Assembly: GCA_963836915.1 (NCBI GenBank)
Contig: CAWILH010000002.1
Span: 1,054,001-1,118,000 of the forward strand
Source: Cryomorpha sp963836915
GTDB taxonomy: Bacteria > Bacteroidota > Bacteroidia > Flavobacteriales_D > Cryomorphaceae
Direction: 5' to 3'
Length of the DNA: 64,000 nt
Shown piece after piece: positions 1 through 7,824 of this stretch. The translations under genes and the position numbers were made by a program. The notes under the pieces are model-generated. The model worked only from the letters and a program-made list of their open reading frames with translations. It did not search any database and was not told the origin of the DNA. Every line of letters begins with the position of its first letter. The first letter of the stretch is position 1.

Positions 1-1
1 A

Positions 2-181
2 ATAGACCGCTCCCTGAAAGGACTTTCGCGCCGCGCCAAATTCGCTTCAGGAATGGAAGATTCCATACCACCTTTAATAAAGCATTACAAAGCTATCGAT
101 GCGCATTTTAAGATTTTTTTCAAGGAGCTCGATGCCGAAATAAGACTGAATTTTGCGCCGGAAATCTCCTTATTCAGATGA
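2..181 (+). CDS. C-terminal end of an unrecognised protein (partial)
   Basis: An open frame enters from the left edge and ends with TGA at 179-181, giving the last 59 residues of a protein that starts outside the window. The tail is rich in basic and aromatic residues (for example KHYKAIDAHFKIFFKEL) and looks like helical cytoplasmic sequence. No family was recognised. The next gene starts 76 bp downstream on the same strand. The frame is short, so it is supported mainly by its natural amino-acid composition and by the lack of any other gene here. Confidence 0.5.
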   Translation: MDRSLKGLSRRAKFASGMEDSIPPLIKHYKAIDAHFKIFFKELDAEIRLNFAPEISLFR

Positions 182-257
182 GCTTATCGCAACCAATTGA
201 AGTCGGAAGCGTAAACTGTGATTGCCTCGAAGAAAAACCTTCTTTAAAGGGGTTATT

Positions 258-1727
258 ATGCCAAGCATATTTCAGAATAGAATCTCCCGTATAGCCGCGC
301 TCTGCGCAATTTTGATCATCACATCCTGCCATCCCGAAAGCGCGGTGCAGGAAAGACCAATCATAACGCCTGCTACTTTCGTACGTCCGCAGCCCGTTAA
401 TTTCGACCTTGATGCCATCACACGTCGCGGCAAACTAGTGGCGCTCACGCTGAATAGCTCGACCTCCTATTTCGTATACCGCGGGCAGGCCATGGGCTAT
501 GAGTACGAACTGCTGCGCCGCTTTAGCAAAAGTATAGGCGTAGAATTGGAGATCAAGATCATACCCGATGTAAATGCCATGTTCGACCTGCTGAATAAGG
601 GCGAAGGTGATATTATAGCCTGTAATTTGGCCATGACCAAAGACAGGATGGAGCACGCCAAATTTTGCGATCCTTATAATTTCACTCGGCAGGTATTGGT
701 GCAGCGGCTACCCGAAGACTGGGAGACGCTTTCGCAAAATGCGATTAACAAAAAATTGGTCATAAGCCCGATAGACCTGATCGGGAAAAGTGTGTATGTG
801 AATAAATCATCGCCTTTTTTCAGCCGGCTCGAAAGCCTTCAGAATGAAATAGCCGGCGATATAGAGATCAAAAGTGTGCCCGGCTACATCGATACCGAAA
901 AACTGATCAAAAAAGTAGCTTCGGGCGATATTGACTTTACGGTGGCCGACGATAATATAGCCAAGCTAAATGCGACGTATTATCCCAATCTGGACATCTC
1001 GGTGCAGCTCAGCTTTCCCCAACGTATTGCCTGGGCTGCGCGCAAGAACAGCCCGCAATTGGTCAATGCGGTGAACGATTGGTTTGAAGCCGATAGAAAG
1101 AAATCGGTACATGCCTATCTATACACCAAGTACTTCAAGGCATCGAAAGAGCAATGGTCAAAGTTTAATGGCGAGTATTCTTCCCTTCGGGGCAATCGCA
1201 TCTCCGATTACGATGAGCTGCTCAAGGAATACAGCAAATTAATAGACTGGGATTGGCGCCTGCTTGCGGCACAAATGTATCAGGAAAGCCGCTTTAAGGA
1301 AGACGCAAAATCTTGGGCAGGAGCCTTTGGGCTCATGCAGTTTATGCCCGCTACGGCAGCTATGTATGGCATCGACACTACCTCCAGCCCCGAAGAGCAC
1401 ATACGGGCGGCGATACTGTATATCAGTTGGCTGGATGACTTCTGGAAGGAGCGCATTTTTGATCCGGAAGAGCGGATCAATTTCATACTTGCTTCATATA
1501 ATGTAGGGCTTGGGCACGTAATGGATGCTGCAAATCTGGCCATAGACCTCGGCTACGACCCGCAGGTATGGGGCAATAATGTGGCCGAGTGCATCCTGCT
1601 CAAATCAAATAGCGAGTATTATCTATCTGACGTAGTGCGTCATGGCTACTGCCGTGGCGAGGAGCCGTATGGGTATGTGAAGAAGATCATCGACCAGTTC
1701 GAGCATTATAAACGGGTTATCTCTTAG
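258..1727 (+). CDS. MltF-like lytic transglycosylase lipoprotein with solute-binding domain
   Basis: Predicted membrane-bound lytic murein transglycosylase that cleaves peptidoglycan glycan strands. The N-terminus is a lipoprotein signal (LIITSC lipobox). Roughly residues 45-290 resemble a family 3 periplasmic solute-binding domain (RRGKLVALTL, GYEYELLRRFSKSIG). Residues about 320-470 form an SLT lysozyme-like domain with the catalytic Glu in QESRF, followed by GAFGLMQFMPATA and ILASYNVGLGHV. This order is that of E. coli MltF. A TTG start at 222 is possible, but ATG 258 is preferred: it is preceded by AAAGGGG and makes the lipoprotein signal begin at the first residue. The mature protein should sit in the periplasm as a lipoprotein of 489 residues. 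Confidence 0.88.
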   Translation: MPSIFQNRISRIAALCAILIITSCHPESAVQERPIITPATFVRPQPVNFDLDAITRRGKLVALTLNSSTSYFVYRGQAMGYEYELLRRFSKSIGVELEIKIIPDVNAMFDLLNKGEGDIIACNLAMTKDRMEHAKFCDPYNFTRQVLVQRLPEDWETLSQNAINKKLVISPIDLIGKSVYVNKSSPFFSRLESLQNEIAGDIEIKSVPGYIDTEKLIKKVASGDIDFTVADDNIAKLNATYYPNLDISVQLSFPQRIAWAARKNSPQLVNAVNDWFEADRKKSVHAYLYTKYFKASKEQWSKFNGEYSSLRGNRISDYDELLKEYSKLIDWDWRLLAAQMYQESRFKEDAKSWAGAFGLMQFMPATAAMYGIDTTSSPEEHIRAAILYISWLDDFWKERIFDPEERINFILASYNVGLGHVMDAANLAIDLGYDPQVWGNNVAECILLKSNSEYYLSDVVRHGYCRGEEPYGYVKKIIDQFEHYKRVIS

Positions 1728-1782
1728 GGGGCTTTAGTGATCGCTCCAGCGTGATCTTTCATTTCCAAAGGAATATAGCCGA

Positions 1783-2292
1783 CTATTTTTTTGATTTATC
1801 GTACCAGATGGTATCAATAGAGACAGGCATTAATCCATGAGAACGATTCGTTATAATGATCATATACTCTGTATTTTCAGGAATTAAATCTACGACGAAA
1901 TCATTTAAAACCAGACAAGTGTCTGCATCCAATATCGAGAATTTTTTGACCAAGGTATCATAGCCTTCTTGCCTCACACGAAACGTCGTAATTGATTCAG
2001 CCTTTTTCTGATCTAGTCGCAGCTCATAATATCCTTCTAAATAGGTAGTTATGGTACCCGCAACAAAGCCTGAATCTCCAAGTGCCTCTATCAGCACAAA
2101 GGCGGGTCTATTGAGGGAGTCCAATACTGTTCCCTTAAAGTGGTAAAAGGCACAAGGCACCTGTGCAACAATAGCTTGATCATTATTTTCCAAGACAATT
2201 TCTGAAACACCAACACTCTTGGCATTATTGCACCTCAAAAGGATGAGTGCTAATAGAACAGCCAGAATGATGGAAGCAAGGAAATATTTCAC
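1783..2292 (-). CDS. Membrane-anchored hypothetical protein with carboxypeptidase-regulatory-like fold
   Basis: A 169-residue protein with an N-terminal hydrophobic segment (FLASIILAVLLALILL) followed by Arg-Cys. The Arg before the Cys makes a lipobox unlikely, so an N-terminal anchor is the better reading. The rest resembles the carboxypeptidase regulatory-like beta-sandwich common in Bacteroidota surface proteins (FKGTVLDSLNRPAFVLIEAL, then YEGYYELRL-like strands and VRQEGYDTL). No catalytic residues are visible. The gene is AT-richer than its neighbours and is convergent with the upstream transglycosylase. The function is unknown. Confidence 0.65.
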   Translation of the reverse strand: MKYFLASIILAVLLALILLRCNNAKSVGVSEIVLENNDQAIVAQVPCAFYHFKGTVLDSLNRPAFVLIEALGDSGFVAGTITTYLEGYYELRLDQKKAESITTFRVRQEGYDTLVKKFSILDADTCLVLNDFVVDLIPENTEYMIIITNRSHGLMPVSIDTIWYDKSKK

Positions 2293-2610
2293 TTTAAGTC
2301 TATTGTAGTTTTACCGCTTTTGATGTAGATGGAAAAATTTTGGAGTTTCAGTTCATAATATATTTCAGCCACGAAATACGTCAAATCTTTTCTAATACGT
2401 TTGATAGTCAAAAAATAAACAATGCCTTTCCATAGAGCACACTATCTGCCTTGCAATTGCTCTATAAATCTAAGATCAAGCCATTTAGGCATGACAGTAA
2501 TACATCGCAAGCGGAACTCTTTGATTTACTCCTTCTGGTCGTGAGTTCACCTTGTTTTAAACTATATGATCGTCCATTCAAAATAAAATTCAGGATGGCA
2601 GATATCATCA
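2293..2610. other. Intergenic stretch, no gene seen
   Basis: AT-rich spacer between two minus-strand genes. A 75-codon minus-strand frame runs through its distal part (2462-2689), but its composition is poor, it lacks a ribosome-binding site and it overlaps the better supported small frame at 2611-2781. Promoter sequence for the membrane-anchored protein downstream is expected here, but no clear TAnnTTTG element was identified. Confidence 0.4.
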
Positions 2611-2781
2611 TCAAAAACCTTTGAACCCAATTCCTAGAGCGCATTCCACCGGTGAAATCCCCAAACTTGATGTAGAGTTGAAACGGCAAGTACCGCAGCC
2701 CCTGCCCTCCGTGATCTTCGTCGCACCAATATCTTTTAGCAGCGGCAAGTGCTTTTTGATTTTATCGATCTTCTTAATCAT
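2611..2781 (-). CDS. Putative small cysteine-containing protein (56 aa)
   Basis: A short frame begins 21 bp after the stop of the preceding minus-strand gene. A purine-rich AAAAAGGCGG lies just before its ATG, which is stronger ribosome-binding sequence than most genes here have. The N-terminal half is a basic helix (MIKKIDKIKKHLPLLKDIG). The C-terminal half holds three cysteines (GCGTCRF and VECALG) and is rich in Gly and Ser. A basic leader followed by a Cys/Ser/Thr/Gly core loosely resembles a modified-peptide precursor, but no modification enzyme is adjacent and no family was recognised. It could also be a chance frame. Confidence 0.35.
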   Translation of the reverse strand: MIKKIDKIKKHLPLLKDIGATKITEGRGCGTCRFNSTSSLGISPVECALGIGFKGF

Positions 2782-2802
2782 TCCGCCTTTTTCCCGGTTA
2801 AT

Positions 2803-3396
2803 TTATGGTTGGTTTAAGAAGAGAATATCCATCAATTGCAAAAATTTCTTTGGCTCCCTATAATTGCGGTCTGAATATACATTGGCCATGAGCTTTAAAT
2901 AAAGCGGCACGTCATCTAAATAATAGAGCTCGATCAAGATATTGCCATAAGCCTGATCTATAGGTAGATCGGAAAGGTCTACTGGAGGCTTTAAATAATG
3001 TTTTTCCAGCTTTTGCATTCCTGCGGGCTTCTCTTCAATTTTAAAGTCAGAAGTATAAATGGTATAGCCCAGGGCCAAGACCCGCTCAGAAAAATAATCA
3101 AACAAGAAGGGAAAATAGATCAGGTCGATCGCCAGATTTCTATTAAAGTAGAACCCATTGGACTGTGCACTGCGGTATATATTAAATCCGAGGGTTTGAT
3201 TATCGGCATTCTCGAAAGCATTTTGCAAAACCGTCATATCATGATTCAATTCGGGCGAATCCATCCATTTGGCGTAAGCTTCGCGATAGGAATTCTCGCG
3301 CACCAGCCTACCTGATAAAAAAGGGATTTTGGATTCAGGGCGCCCCGCTTTTGGAAATATCCTACCTAAGAGATTTTGTACAAATTCACCGGCCAT
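2803..3396 (-). CDS. Conserved hypothetical protein, cytoplasmic
   Basis: A 197-residue protein with no signal peptide or membrane segment. It is rich in Tyr, Phe and Leu, with acidic patches and a C-terminus ending in LQLMDILFLNQP. The composition suggests a soluble mixed alpha/beta fold, and no catalytic motif is recognised. It is transcribed divergently from the alpha/beta hydrolase, whose ATG is only 28 bp away, so the two share a very short promoter region. The function is unknown. Confidence 0.65.
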   Translation of the reverse strand: MAGEFVQNLLGRIFPKAGRPESKIPFLSGRLVRENSYREAYAKWMDSPELNHDMTVLQNAFENADNQTLGFNIYRSAQSNGFYFNRNLAIDLIYFPFLFDYFSERVLALGYTIYTSDFKIEEKPAGMQKLEKHYLKPPVDLSDLPIDQAYGNILIELYYLDDVPLYLKLMANVYSDRNYREPKKFLQLMDILFLNQP

Positions 3397-3412
3397 AAGT
3401 TCTTTTTGGTTT

Positions 3413-3420
3413 TACCTTTG
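3413..3420 (+). promoter_or_regulatory. -7 element TACCTTTG, four bases before the ATG
   Basis: TACCTTTG matches the Bacteroidota -7 consensus TAnnTTTG. Its last base is four bases before ATG 3425, which predicts transcription starting at or beside the start codon. No convincing -33 TTG lies at the expected distance. Confidence 0.5.
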
Positions 3421-3424
3421 AGAA

Positions 3425-4078
3425 ATGGAAGCCCATAAAATTACGATTTCCAAAACTGCCCGGTATTTCACTTATGGAAATGCTAACAGCCCGGCTCGCG
3501 TTTGGTTCGTGCTGCATGGTTACGGTCAGCTGGCCGAATATTTTATCCGGAATTTCTCCGCTCTTGATCCCAAGGAAAATCTGGTGGTGGCACCCGAAGG
3601 CTTCCATCGTTTCTACCTTGATGGGACGCACGGCCGCGTGGGCGCAACATGGATGACCAAGGAATCGCGGTTGGAAGATATCAGCGATTATATTCAGTTT
3701 TTAGACCAAGTCTATCTGCAAGCCATTGCCCCTGCCCTTTCGGCAAATGCAGAATTGATCGGATTTGGATTCTCGCAAGGCGTGGCCACCATTTCGCGCT
3801 ACATTGCAATGGGCGAAGCAAAATTTGACAAAGCCATCTTTTGGGGCGGTGCCTTTCCGCCCGATCTTGCTCCCGCCCAGATCCTAGATCGATTTGCCGA
3901 TCTGCCGACCTATTGCCTAATAGGCACCGAAGATCAATATATCGATGCATCAATGGTGGCAAGGATTAAATCGCATCTCGAAGCCTTGAATATCAACGCA
4001 TCTTGGATAAGCTATGAAGGCAAACATGCTATCCCCAAAAAGGCTCTTACTTCCTTTATAGAAAAATATTTAAACTGA
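3425..4078 (+). CDS. Alpha/beta hydrolase, phospholipase/carboxylesterase-like
   Basis: A 217-residue single-domain serine hydrolase. The oxyanion region is FVLHGYGQ (residues about 28-35). The nucleophile elbow is GFSQG with Ser117. The acid is probably Asp170 or Asp174 in GTEDQYID, and the catalytic His is His201 in EGKHAIP. The size and motif order match the phospholipase/carboxylesterase (esterase YpfH/Est) group. There is no signal peptide, so the enzyme is cytoplasmic. It stands alone, upstream of the BlaI/BlaR pair. The natural ester substrate cannot be told from the sequence. Confidence 0.85.
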   Translation: MEAHKITISKTARYFTYGNANSPARVWFVLHGYGQLAEYFIRNFSALDPKENLVVAPEGFHRFYLDGTHGRVGATWMTKESRLEDISDYIQFLDQVYLQAIAPALSANAELIGFGFSQGVATISRYIAMGEAKFDKAIFWGGAFPPDLAPAQILDRFADLPTYCLIGTEDQYIDASMVARIKSHLEALNINASWISYEGKHAIPKKALTSFIEKYLN

Positions 4079-4102
4079 TTTTCAGTTCATTACCCTTTTT
4101 CA

Positions 4103-4138
4103 AACTAAAATATTAGTTTATTAACTAATATTTTAGTT
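4103..4138. promoter_or_regulatory. Perfect double operator for the BlaI-type repressor
   Basis: A perfect 16-bp inverted repeat: AACTAAAATATTAGTT at 4103-4118 and its exact reverse complement AACTAATATTTTAGTT at 4123-4138, separated by TATT. Each arm is itself nearly palindromic (ACTA...TAGT), so this looks like two adjacent dimer sites, as known for BlaI/MecI operators. It ends on the first base of the -7 element and twelve bases before the start codon of the repressor gene, which predicts autorepression. Confidence 0.75.
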
Positions 4139-4145
4139 ACATTTG
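4138..4145 (+). promoter_or_regulatory. -7 element TACATTTG of the blaI-like operon
   Basis: TACATTTG fits TAnnTTTG and overlaps the last base of the operator. It is followed by four bases and then ATG 4150. This predicts a leaderless transcript that is blocked when the repressor is bound. Confidence 0.55.
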
Positions 4146-4149
4146 GCGC

Positions 4150-4521
4150 ATGAAGGAATTAACAAAGGCCGAAGAGCAGGTAATGCAAGTGCTCTGGGAA
4201 CGCAAGCAGTGTTTTGTCAAGGAGATCATTGAAGACTTTCCCGAACCTAAGCCCGCCTATAATACCGTGTCGACCATTGTCAGGATTTTGGAATCAAAAG
4301 GTTTTGTAGATCATGACGTATTTGGCAAGAGCCACCGCTACTTCCCTATCGTAGAAAAGGATAGCTATCGAAAGTTTGGGATGGGCCAAATGCTGGAAGG
4401 CTATTTCAACGGGTCGGCAGGAAGTCTCATGTCTTTTTTTATAAAGGAGAAAAATCTTGATGCGAAAGACCTTGATGAACTGCTTAAAATCATTGAAAAC
4501 AAGAAAAACAGAAAGCCATGA
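4150..4521 (+). CDS. BlaI/MecI/CopY-family transcriptional repressor
   Basis: A 123-residue winged-helix repressor. The start LTKAEEQVMQVLWERKQCFV and the recognition region PAYNTVSTIVRILESKGFVDH are diagnostic of the Penicillinase_R family. The C-terminal part (MLEGYFNGSAGSLMSFFIK) is the dimerisation helix region that contains the cleavage site in characterised members. It overlaps the following M56 sensor gene by four bases (ATGA), the standard BlaI-BlaR1 arrangement. The palindromic operator directly upstream suggests it controls its own operon. No beta-lactamase gene is adjacent, so the regulated stress is unknown. Confidence 0.92.
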   Translation: MKELTKAEEQVMQVLWERKQCFVKEIIEDFPEPKPAYNTVSTIVRILESKGFVDHDVFGKSHRYFPIVEKDSYRKFGMGQMLEGYFNGSAGSLMSFFIKEKNLDAKDLDELLKIIENKKNRKP

Positions 4522-5906
4522 ATGCATTTTTCACTTATATCCTAGAAGCCAATATCTATCTGGCGGTCTTCATCTCCGTTTTTTTGGTTCTCTTTCGAAA
4601 TGAACGTTTCCACCGGTTGAACCGCTTCGTGCTCCTTGGCTCCATTCTCCTCGCCTTTATCATTCCGCTTATCCCATTGGCAGTAGCGGAAACAAGCGGC
4701 GGCACGGTGCTGCTGCAAACTGTGGTCGTAAACGGCAAGGCTCAAATGATCCAGGCACCTGCCGGCAAAAACTGGCCTTCGCTGCTCAGCTTGATCTATC
4801 TCGTGGGATGGGTGATCTCCGTATTTTTTCTGATACGAAAAGTACTTCAATTACGTGCGCAGATCAAGGCAGGACGGGTTGAAGAAAAAGACGGCTGGAA
4901 GGTGGTGAAGAAAGAAGATCAGCAATCGCCATCAAGTTTTTTCAATACGCTTTTCACAAATGATCAAGCCGATCAGAACGACCTGATCATCGCCCATGAG
5001 CGGGTGCACCTTAAAGAGCTGCACAGCCTTGATATTATGCTTTTACATACCATCCAATGCTTCTGTTGGTTCAATCCAGCCATATACTTTGCCATGAAGG
5101 CCATTGAAGCGAGCCACGAGTTTCGTGCCGATGAAGTAGTGCTGCAAAATTCTGACCGCGAGAGCTATAGCAACTTGCTTCTCAGTACCGCTTTTAATAT
5201 AAATCCTTCCGTATTCACTCACCAATTTTCAAATAAAACCCTTTTAAAACGTAGAATTATGATGTTACATGATGAACCAAAAAGAATGGTTAATGCAATG
5301 AAGTACTTACTCTGGATCCCAATTTTGGGGATATCCTTATTCATCCATTCCTGCTCGGAAAAAGAAAACGATCAACCATTGCAGCCATCGGAAAAGAATA
5401 GCTTAAACGCAGTAGCCCACTTGGATAGCCTGAGCAAAAAGCTAAACACTAAGCTCAAGCTCTACTCGGATACCATGAACGAAATGTCAGTTAAAGATAG
5501 AAATGCTTTTGTAAAAGACCTGATAAATGAAGAAGGGCTCAACCTAGAATGGACTACTGGAAAGTTCGAACCAACAAAGCTACCCGACTCTGATATTTAT
5601 ATGGTGGTAGAACAGATGCCAACTTATCCAGGTGGAGAAGATGCACTTATGGCCTTTCTTAAAGAAAACATAAAGTATCCTGAAGCCGCTAAAGAAAGTG
5701 GAGTAGCAGGAACGGTTTACGTCTCTTTCATCATCGACGAAGAAGGGAGCGTAAAAGATATTTCAGTGAAACGAAGCCCCGACGAGCGCCTTTCGGCAAA
5801 TGCAATCGATGTGATTGGGCGTATGCCGGCATGGAAACCCGGAATGCAAGATGGAAAAGCCGTCAACGTGCAATTTATGCTGCCTATTCAATATTCGCTG
5901 GAGTAG
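4518..5906 (+). CDS. BlaR1-like M56 metallopeptidase with C-terminal TonB domain
   Basis: A 462-residue membrane protein. N-terminal transmembrane helices span roughly residues 5-58 and 88-108. The M56 peptidase domain carries the HERVH zinc motif (His160, Glu161, His164) and the downstream SHEFRADEVVL. A further helix lies near residue 275 (LLWIPILGISLFIHSC). After a linker, residues about 370-462 form a TonB C-terminal domain (PTYPGGEDALMAFL, VSFIIDEEGSVKDI, MPAWKPGMQDGKAV). The known role of the family is signal-dependent cleavage of the BlaI repressor. Here the sensor region is replaced by TonB-like sequence, a fusion frequent in Bacteroidota, so an envelope or outer-membrane signal is plausible. 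Confidence 0.9.
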   Translation: MNAFFTYILEANIYLAVFISVFLVLFRNERFHRLNRFVLLGSILLAFIIPLIPLAVAETSGGTVLLQTVVVNGKAQMIQAPAGKNWPSLLSLIYLVGWVISVFFLIRKVLQLRAQIKAGRVEEKDGWKVVKKEDQQSPSSFFNTLFTNDQADQNDLIIAHERVHLKELHSLDIMLLHTIQCFCWFNPAIYFAMKAIEASHEFRADEVVLQNSDRESYSNLLLSTAFNINPSVFTHQFSNKTLLKRRIMMLHDEPKRMVNAMKYLLWIPILGISLFIHSCSEKENDQPLQPSEKNSLNAVAHLDSLSKKLNTKLKLYSDTMNEMSVKDRNAFVKDLINEEGLNLEWTTGKFEPTKLPDSDIYMVVEQMPTYPGGEDALMAFLKENIKYPEAAKESGVAGTVYVSFIIDEEGSVKDISVKRSPDERLSANAIDVIGRMPAWKPGMQDGKAVNVQFMLPIQYSLE

Positions 5907-5925
5907 TGAGACTGGTTACTTATTT

Positions 5926-5952
5926 AAAAGCCCGGCCAGTCCGGGCTTTTTT
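5926..5952 (+). terminator. Rho-independent terminator after the BlaR1-like gene
   Basis: The 10-bp stem AAAAGCCCGG / CCGGGCTTTT with loop CCAGT is followed by further T residues. It lies 20 bp after the stop codon. Confidence 0.85.
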
Positions 5953-5993
5953 GATTTGGCCATGAACCTATGAAATCCTTACCTTGCTGCACT

Positions 5994-7775
5994 ATGAGAA
6001 AAATCTACCCTTTCCTGTTTTTCAGTTTTTTTTTGGCAGAAGCCAATGCTCAAACTGAAAATGTTCTTCCCCGCTATTTGACGGATGATGAACGTACCCA
6101 GATGGAAACCTATCAACGCCCTGCCCCACGCGGGGTTGAGAGCCCACCCCCATTTACCGACCTTCGCACCATGGCCGAATGGGAAGAAATTCAGGCCTTG
6201 ACCATCTCTTGGACTTCCTACCCCGGCATTCTCAAACAAATAGTTCGGGCGGCAAAGGAAGAATGCCGCGTGATCATATTTTGCGAAAATTGCATCAGTG
6301 CAGAAAATTACCTTCTTGGTTCTCAGGCCGGTGGCGCTCTTGAAAACCTTGATAATATAGAGCTCGTACCCGCAGAGTACAATAGCATCTGGATGCGCGA
6401 CTATGGCGCCAATACGGTGTATGCCGACCGAGTAGACTCGCTGATTCTGGTAGACTGGATTTATAACCGTCCACGCCCCGATGATGACGTGATACCCGGG
6501 GTGCTGGCCGATTACCTATCGCTGGATGTCTACAGCACCACTTCGGCGCCATCTGACCTCGTGAATACTGGGGGCAACTTTATGAGCGACGGACAAGGAA
6601 CGGCCTGGGCAAGTGAACTTATTCTGGAAGAAAATGAAGCCGGAAATCCGTACAACGTTACCGTAAAAGACGAAGTGGAAATCGACGCAATACTTGCAGA
6701 TTTTCAAGGCATAAGCAGATATATAAAAATGACTGCCCTCCAGTATGATATCATTAATCATATTGATATGCACATGAAACTGCTTGATGAGCAAACCCTT
6801 TTAGTGGGGGAATACCCGCCCAATACCGCCAATGGGCCGCAGATCAATGCCAATATCGATTATGTGGTCAACACCTTTCTATCTCATTTCGATCTGGACT
6901 ATAAAGTGGTGCGGATCCCAATGCCCGATAGCCAAAGCGGCTTATATCCCGATGATAATCCTGCCGGTTATTACCGCACCTATACGAATGGCGTTTTTGT
7001 AAACAAGACCTTCATCTATCCAAGCTATCGCGAAGAGTATGATACCACTGCCGCACGAATTTATGGCCACTTGCTCCCCGGCTATACCCTAGTGCCTATA
7101 GACTGCGATAATGCCGGTGAAAATATTATTGCAGCTGCCGGTGCCATTCATTGTATCACGCATAGCGTTGGGGTAAGCGACCCACTCTTAATAGTGCATC
7201 AACCACTTGAAGATACTTACGATACCGAGAGCAGGGCTATAACTGCCGAGATGGAGCATCGCAGTGGGCTGGCTTCCGCCAAAATTTACTGGAGAACCCA
7301 AGGCGACCTAGCGTTTGAAGAAGCTGAGCTCGACCTTTCTAATTCCAATGCGTTCACTACGGGTGTGATACCTGGATATCCCGTGGGAACCATCGTCGAA
7401 TATTACCTTGCGGGTGAAGCCGAGAGCGGAAAGTCACAAGTACGCCCCATCGTCGCGCCAGCTGGATTTTGGAGCTATGAAGTACTTGGCGAAACGGTCG
7501 GTATAGCAGACATCGCCGGACTTCAGCTCAATCCAATCTATCCCAATCCCGCTACCAATCTGGTTAGCATTCCAATAGTCAGTAGGCTGAGCAAGTTGGT
7601 AAACGTCTACGTGACTGACCTGACCGGAAGAGAACTAAAGTCAGCCTATTCAGGGACGGTGAGCGGCGATCAAAGGCTTTCGCTTATTGTAGATGATCTA
7701 CCCGCTGGTGCTTATCTCGTGGTGGTGGAATCGGGACAAGCCACAATGACACAGCCACTTGTGATAAGCCGGTAA
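5994..7775 (+). CDS. Secreted peptidyl-arginine deiminase-like protein with T9SS sorting domain
   Basis: Agmatine/peptidyl-arginine deiminase superfamily (Porphyromonas-type PAD) enzyme, which hydrolyses a guanidino group to give citrulline or N-carbamoyl product. The start at 5994 gives a clean signal peptide (MRKIYPFLFFSFFLAEANA, cut before Gln); an in-frame ATG at 5970 is the alternative. The motifs in order are WMRDYGAN, VNTGGNFMSDGQG, NHIDMHMKLLDE and AIHCITHSVG, with the predicted nucleophile Cys387. The last 80 or so residues form a type A T9SS sorting domain (YPNPATNLVSIP, DLPAGAYLVVV). The enzyme is therefore exported to the surface or medium. P. gingivalis PPAD is the known secreted relative; whether this one acts on protein arginine or a small substrate is open. 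Confidence 0.87.
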   Translation: MRKIYPFLFFSFFLAEANAQTENVLPRYLTDDERTQMETYQRPAPRGVESPPPFTDLRTMAEWEEIQALTISWTSYPGILKQIVRAAKEECRVIIFCENCISAENYLLGSQAGGALENLDNIELVPAEYNSIWMRDYGANTVYADRVDSLILVDWIYNRPRPDDDVIPGVLADYLSLDVYSTTSAPSDLVNTGGNFMSDGQGTAWASELILEENEAGNPYNVTVKDEVEIDAILADFQGISRYIKMTALQYDIINHIDMHMKLLDEQTLLVGEYPPNTANGPQINANIDYVVNTFLSHFDLDYKVVRIPMPDSQSGLYPDDNPAGYYRTYTNGVFVNKTFIYPSYREEYDTTAARIYGHLLPGYTLVPIDCDNAGENIIAAAGAIHCITHSVGVSDPLLIVHQPLEDTYDTESRAITAEMEHRSGLASAKIYWRTQGDLAFEEAELDLSNSNAFTTGVIPGYPVGTIVEYYLAGEAESGKSQVRPIVAPAGFWSYEVLGETVGIADIAGLQLNPIYPNPATNLVSIPIVSRLSKLVNVYVTDLTGRELKSAYSGTVSGDQRLSLIVDDLPAGAYLVVVESGQATMTQPLVISR

Positions 7776-7824
7776 TAATTGATAGCGTTGAGCAAAGGGC
7801 TTAAAACCTGAAGAACACCTAGCA

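Noticed and set aside
222..257. TTG start of the transglycosylase gene
   Set aside because: ATG 258 has an AAAGGGG ribosome-binding site and puts the lipoprotein signal at the N-terminus.
2462..2689. 75-codon minus-strand gene
   Set aside because: It overlaps the better supported 56-codon frame in another phase and lacks a ribosome-binding site.
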